A stretch of DNA of 64,000 bases from Penicillus capitatus. Its lineage: Eukaryota; Chlorophyta. The stretch spans positions 2,232,001-2,296,000 of the forward strand of contig OZ287696.1 in the NCBI GenBank assembly GCA_965649825.1. The letters run 5' to 3'. Below the pieces are notes generated by a model, which was not told where the DNA came from, did no database searches, and saw nothing but the letters and a program-made list of their open reading frames with translations. Shown piece by piece: positions 49,396-59,580 of the stretch (its first letter is position 1; every line of letters begins with the position of its first letter). The position numbers and the translations under genes are program-made.

Positions 49396-50032
49396 TCAAG
49401 ATCGAAAACTGTTCCCTCGTCGCGCACGATTGAGGTAATCGTTGAGCATCCACGAACAGAATTCGAAATCGAGTGAGGCACTCATCCGTTCCATTTCGTC
49501 CTCGATGATCTCCCATTGCTCGGCCGTGAGGTAACAGAGAGCAGAAGATGTGAAGGAGATGCCGTTCTCCATGAGTGTTCCTTCAGGATCAGATCCGGAA
49601 CGGATGAGTGTTTGGAGTGCCCTCCATAAGAGAGGATCGACATTGGAGCATCGAAATGGATCGATGAATGGGATGTCGGCATCGCCAAGCGGCTGATCGA
49701 AAGCATCTCTCGTACGCCATCCCTCATCTCCATCTCACACAACTGACCCATCTCTTCAGACGACGCAGCGTTTTACCTGGATCATCCTCCATCCTTTCCA
49801 TACACAGTGCTTCGTAGGCCAGGTTGACAAGCGAGGCCAATTCCGTTGTGTCGCTCGACGAGACATCTGGATGCACGTTCTTCATTTTCTGCACGTATGC
49901 GGACCGAATCTCTCTTCGCGTTGCGCCTCGATGCACATCGAGCAGTTGATAGGGACAGGTGTCATCCGGCAGAGCAGGCGTTCTGGTGCAGTTCCACCTT
50001 TTCAACGATCGCGTTGTGTGCCCCGCGAGCAT
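49396..50032 (-). CDS. J-domain protein of the plastid DnaJ-ferredoxin type
   Basis: Exons 50032-49777 and 49733-49396; 594 nt, 197 aa. J-domain at about residues 25-75 (CPYQLLDVHRGATRREIRSA, QKMKNVHPDVSS with the HPD motif, NLAYEALC). The C-terminal end, YLTAEQWEIIEDEMERM, resembles the tail of plant plastid J-domain proteins that carry a ferredoxin-like 4Fe-4S domain, but no C-x2-C-x2-C cluster motif is visible between, so the cluster seems lost. Start codon lies 4 bp from that of the divergent PRC-barrel gene. Role: probably HSP70 co-chaperone in the plastid (inference). Confidence 0.75.
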
Positions 50033-50036
50033 CAGA

Positions 50037-50960
50037 ATGCCGGTGCGCGCACCGTGCTATCCCATTGCACAGACTTTGCGTTTCTGCATGCAGGGTTCCA
50101 TGCGGTATGTTCGCACGCTAGCCGCGGCGCCACCGGATCCGCCACGATCTCTAGAAGTCACCCGTCCAAAACGCTCAGCTTCGCGACGGCTTCTTCGCAA
50201 GAGTGACCTCGAAAACAAACTCCTTATCACGCGCACGACTGGCCGGCAATTCGGCACTGTTGGTGAAGCCTGGGTCGAGCCACGACGTCTCTACGTCCAA
50301 TCCTTCGACGTCATCCAGAAGAAGACGCTGTCATTGTCCAGCGAGAAACGCGGCAGCGTTGCCCTTAAGTACATTCGCGAAGTGGGTGATGTGGTGCTGA
50401 TCCATGACGATCGCGATTTCACGACCAGCTTCCTTGAAGCCGATCGCCGTCAAATCATCATTCCTGGATTGAAGCTTGTCCAAGACAATGGCACCTCCAT
50501 CGGCCGCTGCGTCGATTTCGTCTTCGATCCCCAAACCGGTCGCATTGTCAAGCTCATCTTCCATACCGTCAATCTCGCCTTCGCCAAGAGTGGATGGTTT
50601 GATCAGTACGCAGTTAATGTACAGGAGATCTCACGTATCGTCCTGCCGGAAAAAATGATCTATCTACGCAACGAAGCCTCGTGGAAGAAAGTCGGAGTGG
50701 GCGAGTATCAGTTCTTGGCAAATCTCGTCCCATCTTTCGCCGAAGAAGCCGATGACGACATCCGTTTTCTCGAGCGATCCGATTTGCAATCTCAGTATCA
50801 GACATTGCTGGAAGAGAGCCGCCGTCAACAGGCTGCCTATTATGCGCGTTATGGTCAGTCGAGGCGTCCATCAGCTGCGCGGCGACCTCGCGAGGACGTG
50901 CGGATCGATGATTGGATAAAAAGAGAGGAACGTGAAGAGCAGCTCTTCATGCAAGAGTGA
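50037..50960 (+). CDS. PRC-barrel domain protein, cyanobacterial/plastid type
   Basis: PRC-barrels occur in photosynthetic reaction-centre and RNA-processing proteins; plastid versions come from cyanobacteria. Two barrels are visible: LENKLLITRTTGRQFGTVGE with the following strands (about residues 60-130), and LVQDNGTSIGRCVDFVFDPQ, TGRIVKLIFHT. The end is charged and coiled (KREEREEQLFMQE). ATG choices are 50037, 50088 and 50100; the first gives 307 aa with an N-terminus rich in Arg/Ala/Pro (RYVRTLAAAPPDPPRS) suited to plastid import. No intron. The first ATG is 4 bp from the divergent J-domain start, so a later start is likely if both genes have leaders. Confidence 0.8.
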   Translation: MPVRAPCYPIAQTLRFCMQGSMRYVRTLAAAPPDPPRSLEVTRPKRSASRRLLRKSDLENKLLITRTTGRQFGTVGEAWVEPRRLYVQSFDVIQKKTLSLSSEKRGSVALKYIREVGDVVLIHDDRDFTTSFLEADRRQIIIPGLKLVQDNGTSIGRCVDFVFDPQTGRIVKLIFHTVNLAFAKSGWFDQYAVNVQEISRIVLPEKMIYLRNEASWKKVGVGEYQFLANLVPSFAEEADDDIRFLERSDLQSQYQTLLEESRRQQAAYYARYGQSRRPSAARRPREDVRIDDWIKREEREEQLFMQE

Positions 50961-51027
50961 GATCATCATCGTCAGGGACACAGATGCGGAACCTTCTTGT
51001 TCAACATCACACATGGATAGAAGATCT

Positions 51028-51276
51028 TCATTGCTGGTCGAGAATATCTCTCGGCGGTCCTTTGGCCAATTCTCCGCGCGTCGCTTCGATCTCTGCCACA
51101 CGTGCTCTGGCGCGTGCGACGGCGCCGGACATGAAATAACCACCCCACGCACCGCCGGCTGTCCAAATGAGGTACTCCCACGGATAACGCGTTAGTGGAA
51201 GCTGACGTAGGGCATTGGTATACATCTGTGTCGTAAAGCCGAAAGCGGCACCAGTGAACACCCATCCCATCACCAT
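51028..51276 (-). CDS. Small two-segment membrane protein, possibly mitochondrial
   Basis: 82 aa from ATG at 51276. Two hydrophobic segments (MGWVFTGAAFGFTT; WEYLIWTAGGAWGGYFMSGA) then a basic/charged helix (RARARVAEIEATRGEL). Reminiscent of small complex I accessory subunits such as NDUFC2, but this is not established. The frame stays open to 51408 without an ATG, so a 5' exon may exist. Ends 67 bp from the PRC-barrel stop codon. Confidence 0.5.
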   Translation of the reverse strand: MVMGWVFTGAAFGFTTQMYTNALRQLPLTRYPWEYLIWTAGGAWGGYFMSGAVARARARVAEIEATRGELAKGPPRDILDQQ

Positions 51277-51474
51277 GTCGAACGCACGACTCGGAAGGGG
51301 ACGGACGGAAATCGCTAGAGATGTGACGTCGGGTAACGACAGCGGCAGAATGAACACGGGTCTGATATGACTTAATAAACAGCAATCAGTGCCTAAGACG
51401 ATACACATTTAACAGAATAGATGACTGAAGAGGCTCGGTCGGTCTCTTTATTAAATCTCCACAGTATCTGTGGT

Positions 51475-52859
51475 TCAATTCTGAAGCTCGGTGACCAAGG
51501 CGCCCCATTCCTTGGCGCTCTGACTGGCGAGTTGGGCTTGAGACAATGCAAAATCTCTTAACACGGCTGACATCTCAACGGAGCGTTCTTGCTGAAAACG
51601 GGCAATCTCTCGTGACATTTTTTCGACGATGGCCTCGTAGGCCGTCTGCATGTTCTTCATCCGTGTCTCTGCTGTCTCCACTTCGCGTTCTGCCTCCAGT
51701 ACTTTATCGTGTTTGGTCCCCGGTGCGCTACGGAATTTGCTGAGCTTTGCTTTCTGACTCTCGTGACTCGCCTTTGCGGCATTATAAGCGGCCAGAGCTG
51801 CTGTACGATCGGCAATGACCGCCTTAACGCTCTTCATGGTGCGCGTAAACTCCTTCATCGGTGCTTCAAAGCCTTCCGTCAACATCTTGCAACTCTCACG
51901 CGTATGCGATGACAATTCACCTGATTCACACACTCTTTGCTCAGACCGTTTCAAGGGGGAGACAGACATTACCTGTGTGCTTGCCCAATTCTGTAAACGC
52001 TTCCTGCACGCGACCGTCTTCGTACTTTCCAAGTTTGTCTGCCGCTTGGCCGAATTCTCCCACCGCCAAACCCAATTCGTTCTGCTTCTTAATGAGTCGC
52101 GCCGATTGACGATGCGCCTCGCTCAGATGCGATTCCAGATGTCCCAAGTACTCCTTCATTTTCAAATACTCCGGATCTTCACGATCGTCTTCGGCACCAC
52201 GATGCAAGAAACTCTGTGCCGTCGTCAGTGTCCCTTTGAAGAACTTGTTCAGCTTCGTGCCAGCTCCGCCCTCTTCTTGGTTCATCCGTGCCACCGACAT
52301 CGCCCAAACATCTTCCGTTGCCTCCAGGAAGAGTTTGAGCTCTTCGGCCTCGGAAAGGGCATCGTGGGCACAGACACGATTGATAAAGACTTGGAGGGCC
52401 TTTCGTCTCGATTCGATGAACTCTGTTGACATCTGGTATTTCTGTACGGCGTTCTTCTCGGGCAGCGGAGGGATGATGACTCCCTTGTACTTCTCTCGAA
52501 GCTTATCGGCGAGCCATGAGAAATCGCGGAAGCGGCGTACGACTTCGAATTCGCCATTCGAAAACGAAGGGAGTGTTGTTTTGGTGCGAACGCGATAGGA
52601 GACGTAAGCCCCAACACCTTCGCCCTGTTTCACCGGGTCCGATACGACCACTTCAAAGGACGACCCCTTGGATGACTACACAGCACGGCCGAACCGCAAT
52701 AGCAAACGAACGCACACACATGTTAAGCGTTACCCCTTCCCCGACGACAGACTCGTAAGCGGGCGGTGGACCGGGTGGAACAACACTTGGGCCCTGAGCA
52801 AAAGAAAAGACGACGTTGAGAGCACGTCGTGGATGGCGGCGCACTTTGGATTCGGTCAT
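51475..52859 (-). CDS. PX-BAR sorting nexin (SNX1/Vps5 type)
   Basis: Retromer-associated endosomal membrane remodeller. Exons 52859-52734, 52666-51973, 51920-51475; 1266 nt, 421 aa. PX domain with the phosphoinositide-binding RRFRDFSWLADKL, IPPLPEKNAV, EFIESRRKALQVFINRVCAH; then a BAR-type coiled-coil (HLESHLSEAHRQSARLIKKQ; YNAAKASHESQKAKLSKFRS). N-terminus carries a PPAYESV-like motif. Introns 67 and 52 nt. Divergent from PRMT10, 167 bp between starts. Confidence 0.9.
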
Positions 52860-53026
52860 GGTATTCGATGCGTCAAAGAGCGGCGCGCGTCGCGTGTTTG
52901 GTGAAAAATGCAGGAAGTACTAAATGCAAAAATGAATGGATGCATCGTCACTTGGTATCGTTAACGCCATTTCTAGCTCGCGGCTTTTGGCGCCGACCCT
53001 GGTTACCAAACGTCATCGTCCGAGCC

Positions 53027-54348
53027 ATGGGAACAGTACCGCCTACTGAAACAGTGTCGCATCAGAGTGGCGACGCCCCCGAGAGCACAGACTTTGCCAA
53101 CTACTTCTGCACCTATGCCTTCCTCTATCACCAAGTATGACTTGAATCACACATTGGCAAAGTGTGAGGAGTGAGTTTCTGTAGAAAGATATGCTGGAAG
53201 ATCGCAAGAGAACGGGAAGCTACTATGAAGCTGTCATGAAGAATGCGCATCTCTTTGAGGGACGCGTGGTGCTGGATGTTGGCACAGGCAGTGGCATTCT
53301 GGCCTTGTTTGCAGCTAAGGCGGGTGCCAGCAAAGTCTACGCCATCGAAGCGACAGATGTCGCTGTCCATGCTCGGACATTGATGCAAGCCAATAAGGCA
53401 GGATGGATGGTCAGATATCCATGCCGTTTCTCACCAGCTTCTTGTCTCAGGTCGCCGATCGCGTTGTCGTGATTCAGGGGACAATGGAATCGGTGGAATT
53501 GCCAGAGAAAGTCGATGTGATTATTTCGGAATGGATGGGATACTTTCTTTTGAGGGAATCCATGATCGATTCGGTCATCGTGGCTCGGGACAAATTCCTT
53601 AAACCTGGCGGATCACTCTTTCCCAGTCATGCCAGCATGTATCTTGCGCCCATTCGCTCACAAGCAACCTACCTCCGCCTTCAGGAGTTCCAGGTGGTGC
53701 TAGTATCCGTCCGTCTTTGTGATGAGGGAGATGGTGAGCATAGGGAGCAATGGCGGGATGGCATGCATTTGTGAGAGACATGCAGGAGTTCTATGGAGTG
53801 AATATGCACTGTCTGACCAAACAGTATGACAGAGAACAGCACGATTACTATCGATGTACGGCTCAGTGGAGTGAAGTGCATCCACATCAACTCATGGCGC
53901 CTCCTGTTCGATTCAAGAGCTACGACATGCTGACAGTGACACTCGATGAAGCTAAAGTATCACACTTTCTCACACATGTGAGATCTGGAGATATGGATGT
54001 GTGCAGGCGCCATTGACGGCCGAGATGGAGTTTGAGATGCAATACGATGGCAAAGTGGATGCACTGTGTGGATTCTTTGATGTGACGTTTGCCGGTTCCC
54101 CTCAGAACCCGGCACAGCGTACAGTGCTGCTATCGACAGCTCCAGAGATGGATTCTTGCACACATTGGGGACAGCTGTCTTTTCATCTCTTCCCGCAGCT
54201 GCTGTGTCGAAGAGGTCATCTTCTGCCTCTGTCCGTGAAGATGACACGCAGAAGTGACAATCATCGATTGATGAATCTGCACGTTTCCATTCAGGATCCT
54301 CAGCAAAACAATGGGAAGGCATTGGAGTACGATTTCTTCATTGAATAA
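53027..54348 (+). CDS. PRMT10: Protein arginine methyltransferase 10 (plant type)
   Basis: Type I arginine methyltransferase, known from plants and some algae. Exons 53027-53134, 53185-53409, 53451-53693, 53744-53956, 54007-54348; 1131 nt, 376 aa (Arabidopsis about 383). Conserved: DFANYFCTYAFLYHQKDMLE, VVLDVGTGSGILALFAAKAG, the double-E loop SEWMGYFLLRE, GAMAGWHAF, and the THW loop CTHWGQLSFHL. Ends in DFFIE, as in the family. Intron 2 can be read as GT-AG (41 nt, adding four residues) or GC-AG from 53399 (exact family length). All other introns are 50 nt. Confidence 0.95.
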
Positions 54349-54470
54349 GACAGCCGCCTATTGAGTGGACCTCGCATGTGAATCGTATCGTGCGAAAATC
54401 GGATCAGCAAAAAGCAAACGCAGAAGTGTAATTGGAAACGGTCGGATGAAGCATCTTTGCAAATAGCACG

Positions 54471-55800
54471 TTATTTCTCTTCTCTCGTTCGATGGCGAAG
54501 CCCAGCTCTTGCTAAAGACACATCAGACAGTGAGAAGATCCGTTTGCCGTGATAAAACGCTGTGCCATCACATTTTGCGGAAGCGGATGGTGATCCAGCC
54601 ATCGGATGAGATCCTCTTCCAGAAACGGATTCTGCTCGAGGCGGTGTTTTGCTTGACGCCGCCCTCTTCGTTTCTTCCCCTGCCAGCCAACCAGCAGACT
54701 TGTACAAAATCAATGCAACGACCACAGAAGCAAAAACAAGCATCATCCCACTCATCATCCACAGAAACGATATCGAATCCGAGGGACGCAGGAGATAGAG
54801 CCATTGATCCAGCAGACCTTCCAACACACAGCGATACATCACAGGGAGGAGGGGTCTGTACGGAATACCTAGGTGTTTCGTCAAAGAGATGGCGGCGGCA
54901 TAGATCTTTGGAAGATGTCCAGTGTATCTGGGAGTCAGCGTCATCTCAATGCTTTCCAGTGGCGCCGTCTCGTCTTCTCTGTAATGCTCAATGAGGACAA
55001 TCTCAACCATCACGCGATTCTGGAAACGCATCAGCAGTCGTGCTGGAAACTTCCACAGCCTGATATCACAAACTGCCCTCATTGCTCAAGATCATGCATG
55101 ACATTCCATTTTTATCACTTAGACAAAAAATGCGAGTAATCGTGTACAGGTTGTCCGGTGACAGCGACGAAAGATTCGTGAAGTTTGGCTCCCCCTTCCG
55201 ATCGTAGCACCGTTTGCGCATGAAAGACTTCAGGATCTTTATCTTCCTTTTCGAGCGTCAGTTGCAGAATGATGTCTACCTGTAGACACAGGAAATTGAT
55301 TTGGTGTCGTGCAAAAGGAGAGGTACGTCATCTCCTGAATGGAAATAGCGCCGAGGACGATCTTCCTGTTGGATGCTTGGCAAAGATGTGATGTCTGACA
55401 GTCTGAGATGCATGGTCGCATGCTCTGTTCGAGTATCGAATGTGACGGGAGTTTTCACAGACGTCCATGACGGACTCCATCTCCTGTTTCAGCATTTGAC
55501 GTCACGTCAGGGCGAGGATTGGATATACCGAACACCCGTAACGGATGTCAGAATAAGAACACCCCAAGTGGCAGAAAAGAGACAAGGAATCAATGCAGTA
55601 TAGGCACAGCAGACGGCACAGTTCTGCAAAAGACGACGGAACATTGGCTCGTTTTTAGTTGCGTGAATAAGCGGGATAAACCAGAGATCTTTTTGCTGAT
55701 CAGGTTCATTCAAGTCGTGTACCGATAGCTTGACGTCGATGACGAAACGGTTTTTTGATGGAACGACGTCATGTCTTATCATTACGGCATAGACGACCAT
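54471..55800 (-). CDS. SEIPIN: Seipin
   Basis: ER protein that organises lipid-droplet formation. Model: exon 55800-55529 with the N-terminal membrane segment (CAYTALIPCLFSATWGVLIL), exon 55483-55327 (KTPVTFDTRTEHATMHLRLS), exon from 55279 (VDIILQLTLEKEDKDPEVFH, the lumenal beta domain), and a last exon ending at 54471 (VMVEIVLIEHYREDETAPLE; KIYAAAISLTKHLGIPYRPL; membrane segment FLWMMSGMMLVFASVVVALI). The junction between the third and last exons, around 55060-55210, could not be resolved with a standard splice pair. Start could be 55800 or 55689. The C-terminal tail is Ser/Arg/Lys-rich. Confidence 0.78.
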
Positions 55801-55932
55801 TCGTGGCCAAGGAGTTTGGACTGAATGGCACATTTATCTCTCTTGTGCAAGGATTTCCCAAGCAGTCAGCCCTGCATCCGACGCCCAGTCGCGTTCGTTG
55901 GAACGTGGTGCATTTCTGCCGTAGGTGTCACA

Positions 55933-56811
55933 TCAGATGCGTCGCAGTGATCCAGACAGCCCTGCGAAATCGAGGCGGAAGTCCGCCGCGGCGCCACAAA
56001 TGTACCACCGTGGAGCGTGTTTCGCTGCAATGTCGGCGACGCAGGATCGAAGACCGGTATCGCTCATCCTTGGTCCATGACTGTCCCTCGTAGCCCTCGA
56101 GCAGAGACGTAGGTCGCCAGCAGGGTGCCGAGACAGAGGGTCGTCAGTCGGGGACCAACGTGTCACTCGTGTCAATGGACAGCTGTCCACTTTCGTGCAG
56201 CTGACCGCGGAGACGCGTCGATGTGACGCGTGTGTACGTTCTACGCGTATAAATCCGAACATTAAACGACACAACAGTCTTTGTAACCTGTAAACCTTCG
56301 TCGTTACTTTGTCGTTAACCGCGTGGTTCATCGACAGCGTGACAACTCGTCGCTTCCGTCGTTGACGCGCCGCCCACCTCACTACACGGACACGGCCTCG
56401 CTGGCGACGGGACCGCATTCGCAATTTTTGAAGGCGTTTTACGCCACCCCCGAACTCGGCTGAAAGCACGCGGAAGTTTCGGAGTTGGGCCCTCCGATCT
56501 GTCTCATGTCGCGTAATCCCAGCGCTTGGGCCAGCGTCGCAAACGATGAGGCTGCACCGAGCGAGACGCGACCGCTGCCTGTCGGCCAAGTTGCTCTCAC
56601 GGCGACTCCCCGACGTCTCCCTCGTCTTCCTGCCATTCGTCCGTGACGACTTTCTTGACGACTCTTTGCGAGTCTGACGGACCGAGGCATGCTGTTCTTT
56701 GACGTTTCTTGACAAGACGACGTTTTCTTGCCCATTCATTGCAGGTTTTGTGGCAAGTGCACGTGGTAGACTGGTGTTATTCAACCGTTTTCCCTTAATT
56801 GCCTCACTCAC
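55933..56811 (-). CDS. Unrecognised Arg-rich ORF
   Basis: A 292-codon open frame, very rich in Arg, Ser and Lys, with no recognisable domain. Long for chance, but composition-driven frames of this type are common; on the other strand the stretch is also open in places. It may be part of a transposon or a 5' untranslated/promoter region of a neighbouring gene. Confidence 0.2.
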   Translation of the reverse strand: MSEAIKGKRLNNTSLPRALATKPAMNGQENVVLSRNVKEQHASVRQTRKESSRKSSRTNGRKTRETSGSRRESNLADRQRSRLARCSLIVCDAGPSAGITRHETDRRAQLRNFRVLSAEFGGGVKRLQKLRMRSRRQRGRVRVVRWAARQRRKRRVVTLSMNHAVNDKVTTKVYRLQRLLCRLMFGFIRVERTHASHRRVSAVSCTKVDSCPLTRVTRWSPTDDPLSRHPAGDLRLCSRATRDSHGPRMSDTGLRSCVADIAAKHAPRWYICGAAADFRLDFAGLSGSLRRI

Positions 56812-56916
56812 TCTCAGCGTGTCGTGGTACTGTGTAAATACTTAACTATCACACAGCACATGTCTCTGACGAACTTCGACACCCTTCATTCTTAGTTGAC
56901 ACAGTCTTTCTTCCTG

Positions 56917-57468
56917 ATGGGACGTGGTGCAGATTCTTTCCGACCGCATTTTTTGGCCGACTTCAGCTTACTCCGTTACCTTCTGGTTCGCGGGCAGTCC
57001 GTAGCGGAAAGCGGTTCTCTGACGTCGAAGAAGGCGGCCGACGGTCAGAGTGAAGGCTTGCAGGAATGTTTGTGCGTGCGGGTGGAGATGGCTGACGACG
57101 AAACTGTATCGAGGCGAGAAAGGCAACATTTAACTAAAGTCGTCAAACGAAATCGGTTAAGAGAGATTCCCGCGGGGCTAGGAGAGGTCCTTACTCCTGG
57201 CGTCGGAGAAAAAATACAGCAATCGTCTACGCACGGAGGCAGTCGGAAGTTATTCTCGTCCAGACCCGTCCTTATGTCGGTCTGGTTAGAAGAGTGTTTT
57301 CCGGCGGTTTTTACAAAATCGGCTGCCCGAACTTCTTGGATGTTTTTTTTTCCATTTCCCCTGACGGGGCGTGGCACATGTTCATTCAAACGCCATGTAA
57401 ATGAGGAATTATATATATTCTCAGTTGACACAGACGTGGTCGTCGCTTGTAAGATCTTTCATCTTTGA
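56917..57468 (+). CDS. Unrecognised ORF
   Basis: ATG-initiated frame of about 184 residues, divergent from the Arg-rich ORF. A basic/acidic central stretch (VSRRERQHLTKVVKRNRLRE) and an aromatic end. No family recognised; no splice sites needed. Could be a transposon fragment. Confidence 0.25.
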   Translation: MGRGADSFRPHFLADFSLLRYLLVRGQSVAESGSLTSKKAADGQSEGLQECLCVRVEMADDETVSRRERQHLTKVVKRNRLREIPAGLGEVLTPGVGEKIQQSSTHGGSRKLFSSRPVLMSVWLEECFPAVFTKSAARTSWMFFFPFPLTGRGTCSFKRHVNEELYIFSVDTDVVVACKIFHL

Positions 57469-58495
57469 ATTCCTAAATCCTTTACCCACAAGTATCCCTG
57501 CTTCTATATTCATGGATCCCTATCTGTCCACTGGTCGGTGTGAAACTTGGAGGCCGCTATAGTACTTAGAACATCGCTCTGTTTGTATCGACAAACCCCG
57601 TCTTTTTTATAACTCTTTCATTTCAAGAACATAGTCTCTCGCGCCGGCCGATGCAAAAGTGAGTTATGTCTCGAAACTTAAAGTCAGTCTGTAACACAAC
57701 ATACTTCTCTTCCCATTTTGAAGGTTCGGAGACGAAAATCGAATCTCTATTCCGATTTATATCTAGACCATCATCATTTTGGCCCATGTGGCACATTTAG
57801 ATACTCCTCGCCTGTGATACTCAGCGACCTTTCCGATGCTCTTGTTCGACCTCCGACAGTTTCGCTCTTCTATGAAGCAATGGCAGTTGAACCGCTGCTG
57901 CTTGCGAGGCTGCAATCCAAGATTGCTTCCCCGATGGCATCTGACGTGCAACGAATCCTTCGTTGAGCACCGATCGCATTCTGCTTGCTCGTTTCGTACA
58001 ATGGACAAGGTACATACTGCAAAGCATTTCAGGCTGCCGTTGGACAACACGAAGGGTCCAAATGGCAGTCCAAGGCTCCAGCATGTTCTCATAGTTGTCC
58101 GACGAAACGATCAATCCTTGAGTCGACGGTAAGTATCAGACGGATTCAATTTAAACATATCCGCGGCACCAATTTTAGAACCATCCGTTTTCTTTATTCA
58201 TCTCGATATACAGAGAGCATTTAGCATGCGTCGACGACACCAGATATTTGTTCAGGTACTGATGATGAATACGGGTGTGTCCAGCTAATAAACTGCCACT
58301 CCGCTTCACTCGGAGCCTCTACGCGGAAACTACATACAGATAAACAGACACGTCTCATTTAACCAATGCATGGACATTTAAATCGTGCATCCGCCGGGCG
58401 AACGCACGTAACGCATTTTCTCCTCCGTTTATTCGCTGCCTGTCTGTGCTTCTGACGTGTCGTAGTTCTCGACCATCCACATTTTTCTCCACACA
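57469..58495. other. Non-genic stretch
   Basis: AT-richer than its surroundings, with only short frames on both strands. Nothing recognised. Confidence 0.35.
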
Positions 58496-59005
58496 ATGCC
58501 TCGTTGCGAAACACGTTGCAGATGCGCCATCGGTCTTTGCGGTCTGGACTGCCCATGCCAATTACATTGTCTGTGCAAAACTGGTTCTCCTACGGAAATC
58601 TACAACGGCCCGTGCGGCTGTGGCCACTGCGACAAATCGTGCGCTGCTTGTAACAGAACGTCCGAGGAATTTCGTCGCAAAACCATGCTTGGACGTGTCA
58701 GAGGAGGAATTGTCCTTGCCTCAATATTCGCAGGCACCACCTTCGTGGTCATCCGCAGAAGAATGAACCGCGCACAAGTAACCACGACGAGCATTTTTTC
58801 AAACACAAATTCTTATTCCATAGGCTGCCTGAGTCGCTCGTCGAAAGAAATTTTCCGCAGCCGTAGATATCGCAGAGTACAAAGGAATCGATGGTGTGGT
58901 TTACTACGACCTCGATGTTTTTGTCGGTCGGCGTGGAGGGCTGAGCGAAAGCACTGCCGGCCATCGCATCTTCCGTACACGCATTTTCACCTAGGCCTTG
59001 TATGA
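58496..59005 (+). CDS. Cys-rich N-terminus with a membrane segment; metallothionein-like
   Basis: From ATG, the first 52 residues hold 13 cysteines in CxC and CxxC patterns (MPRCETRCRCAIGLCG, CPCQLHCLCKT, CGCGHCDKSCAACN), followed by a basic stretch and a membrane segment (GGIVLASIFAGTTFVVI) flanked by Arg. The part after about residue 90 may be intronic: a GTAACC donor occurs at 58780, and an alternative frame farther on (about 58859-58995) reads coherently as DIAEYKGIDGVVYYDLDVFV. Looks like a membrane-tethered metal-binding or disulfide-rich domain. No family recognised. Confidence 0.5.
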   Translation: MPRCETRCRCAIGLCGLDCPCQLHCLCKTGSPTEIYNGPCGCGHCDKSCAACNRTSEEFRRKTMLGRVRGGIVLASIFAGTTFVVIRRRMNRAQVTTTSIFSNTNSYSIGCLSRSSKEIFRSRRYRRVQRNRWCGLLRPRCFCRSAWRAERKHCRPSHLPYTHFHLGLV

Positions 59006-59580
59006 TAGAAGAGAGTTAGAAGTTTAGGCCGCTGCGGGCGCTACAGTTGTTGCTACATTATGAAATGAATTGCGTACAAACAACGTTTACCAACACCACG
59101 GCCTCGCTCGCTTAGGGAGAAAAGTTGCGGCCGGCTCGCGTCTTACCTCAACGTGGCACGAGAGGACACCGAGGCAGAGGCAGTCGCTGATGCACTCTGA
59201 GCACAGTCGAATATTCCAGATGCGCAGGCACGTCGGCTGATACAGGGAAAAAAGAACATGTGGCATGCAGACAGGGTGAATGCGTTGTTGGGCTTGGTAG
59301 AGTGGTTCTTCCTCGCTCGCCCGAAGATTTTTGTCTCGTGGCTACAGCGCGACGCGAACGACTCGTGAACTGCTGCTGCATGAGAAATGCGCCGAGTGGA
59401 CCGTCGATGTCCGCGGAAGCTGCTGAGAACCCAACATCGCATGACCCATCAGGTTGCGACGTGGAGATGCCGATTAAGTCACCTCTTTCCCGAGGTGGGC
59501 AAAATCCACCGCGCGCTGGGCGAGAAGCATAGTAGGGAATACTTACCCAGATTCTGATGGCCTGTCATCACGTCGAGTAG
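59006..59580. other. Non-genic stretch
   Basis: Short frames only. The GC content rises towards 59600, where the GC-rich block begins. No motif recognised. Confidence 0.3.
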
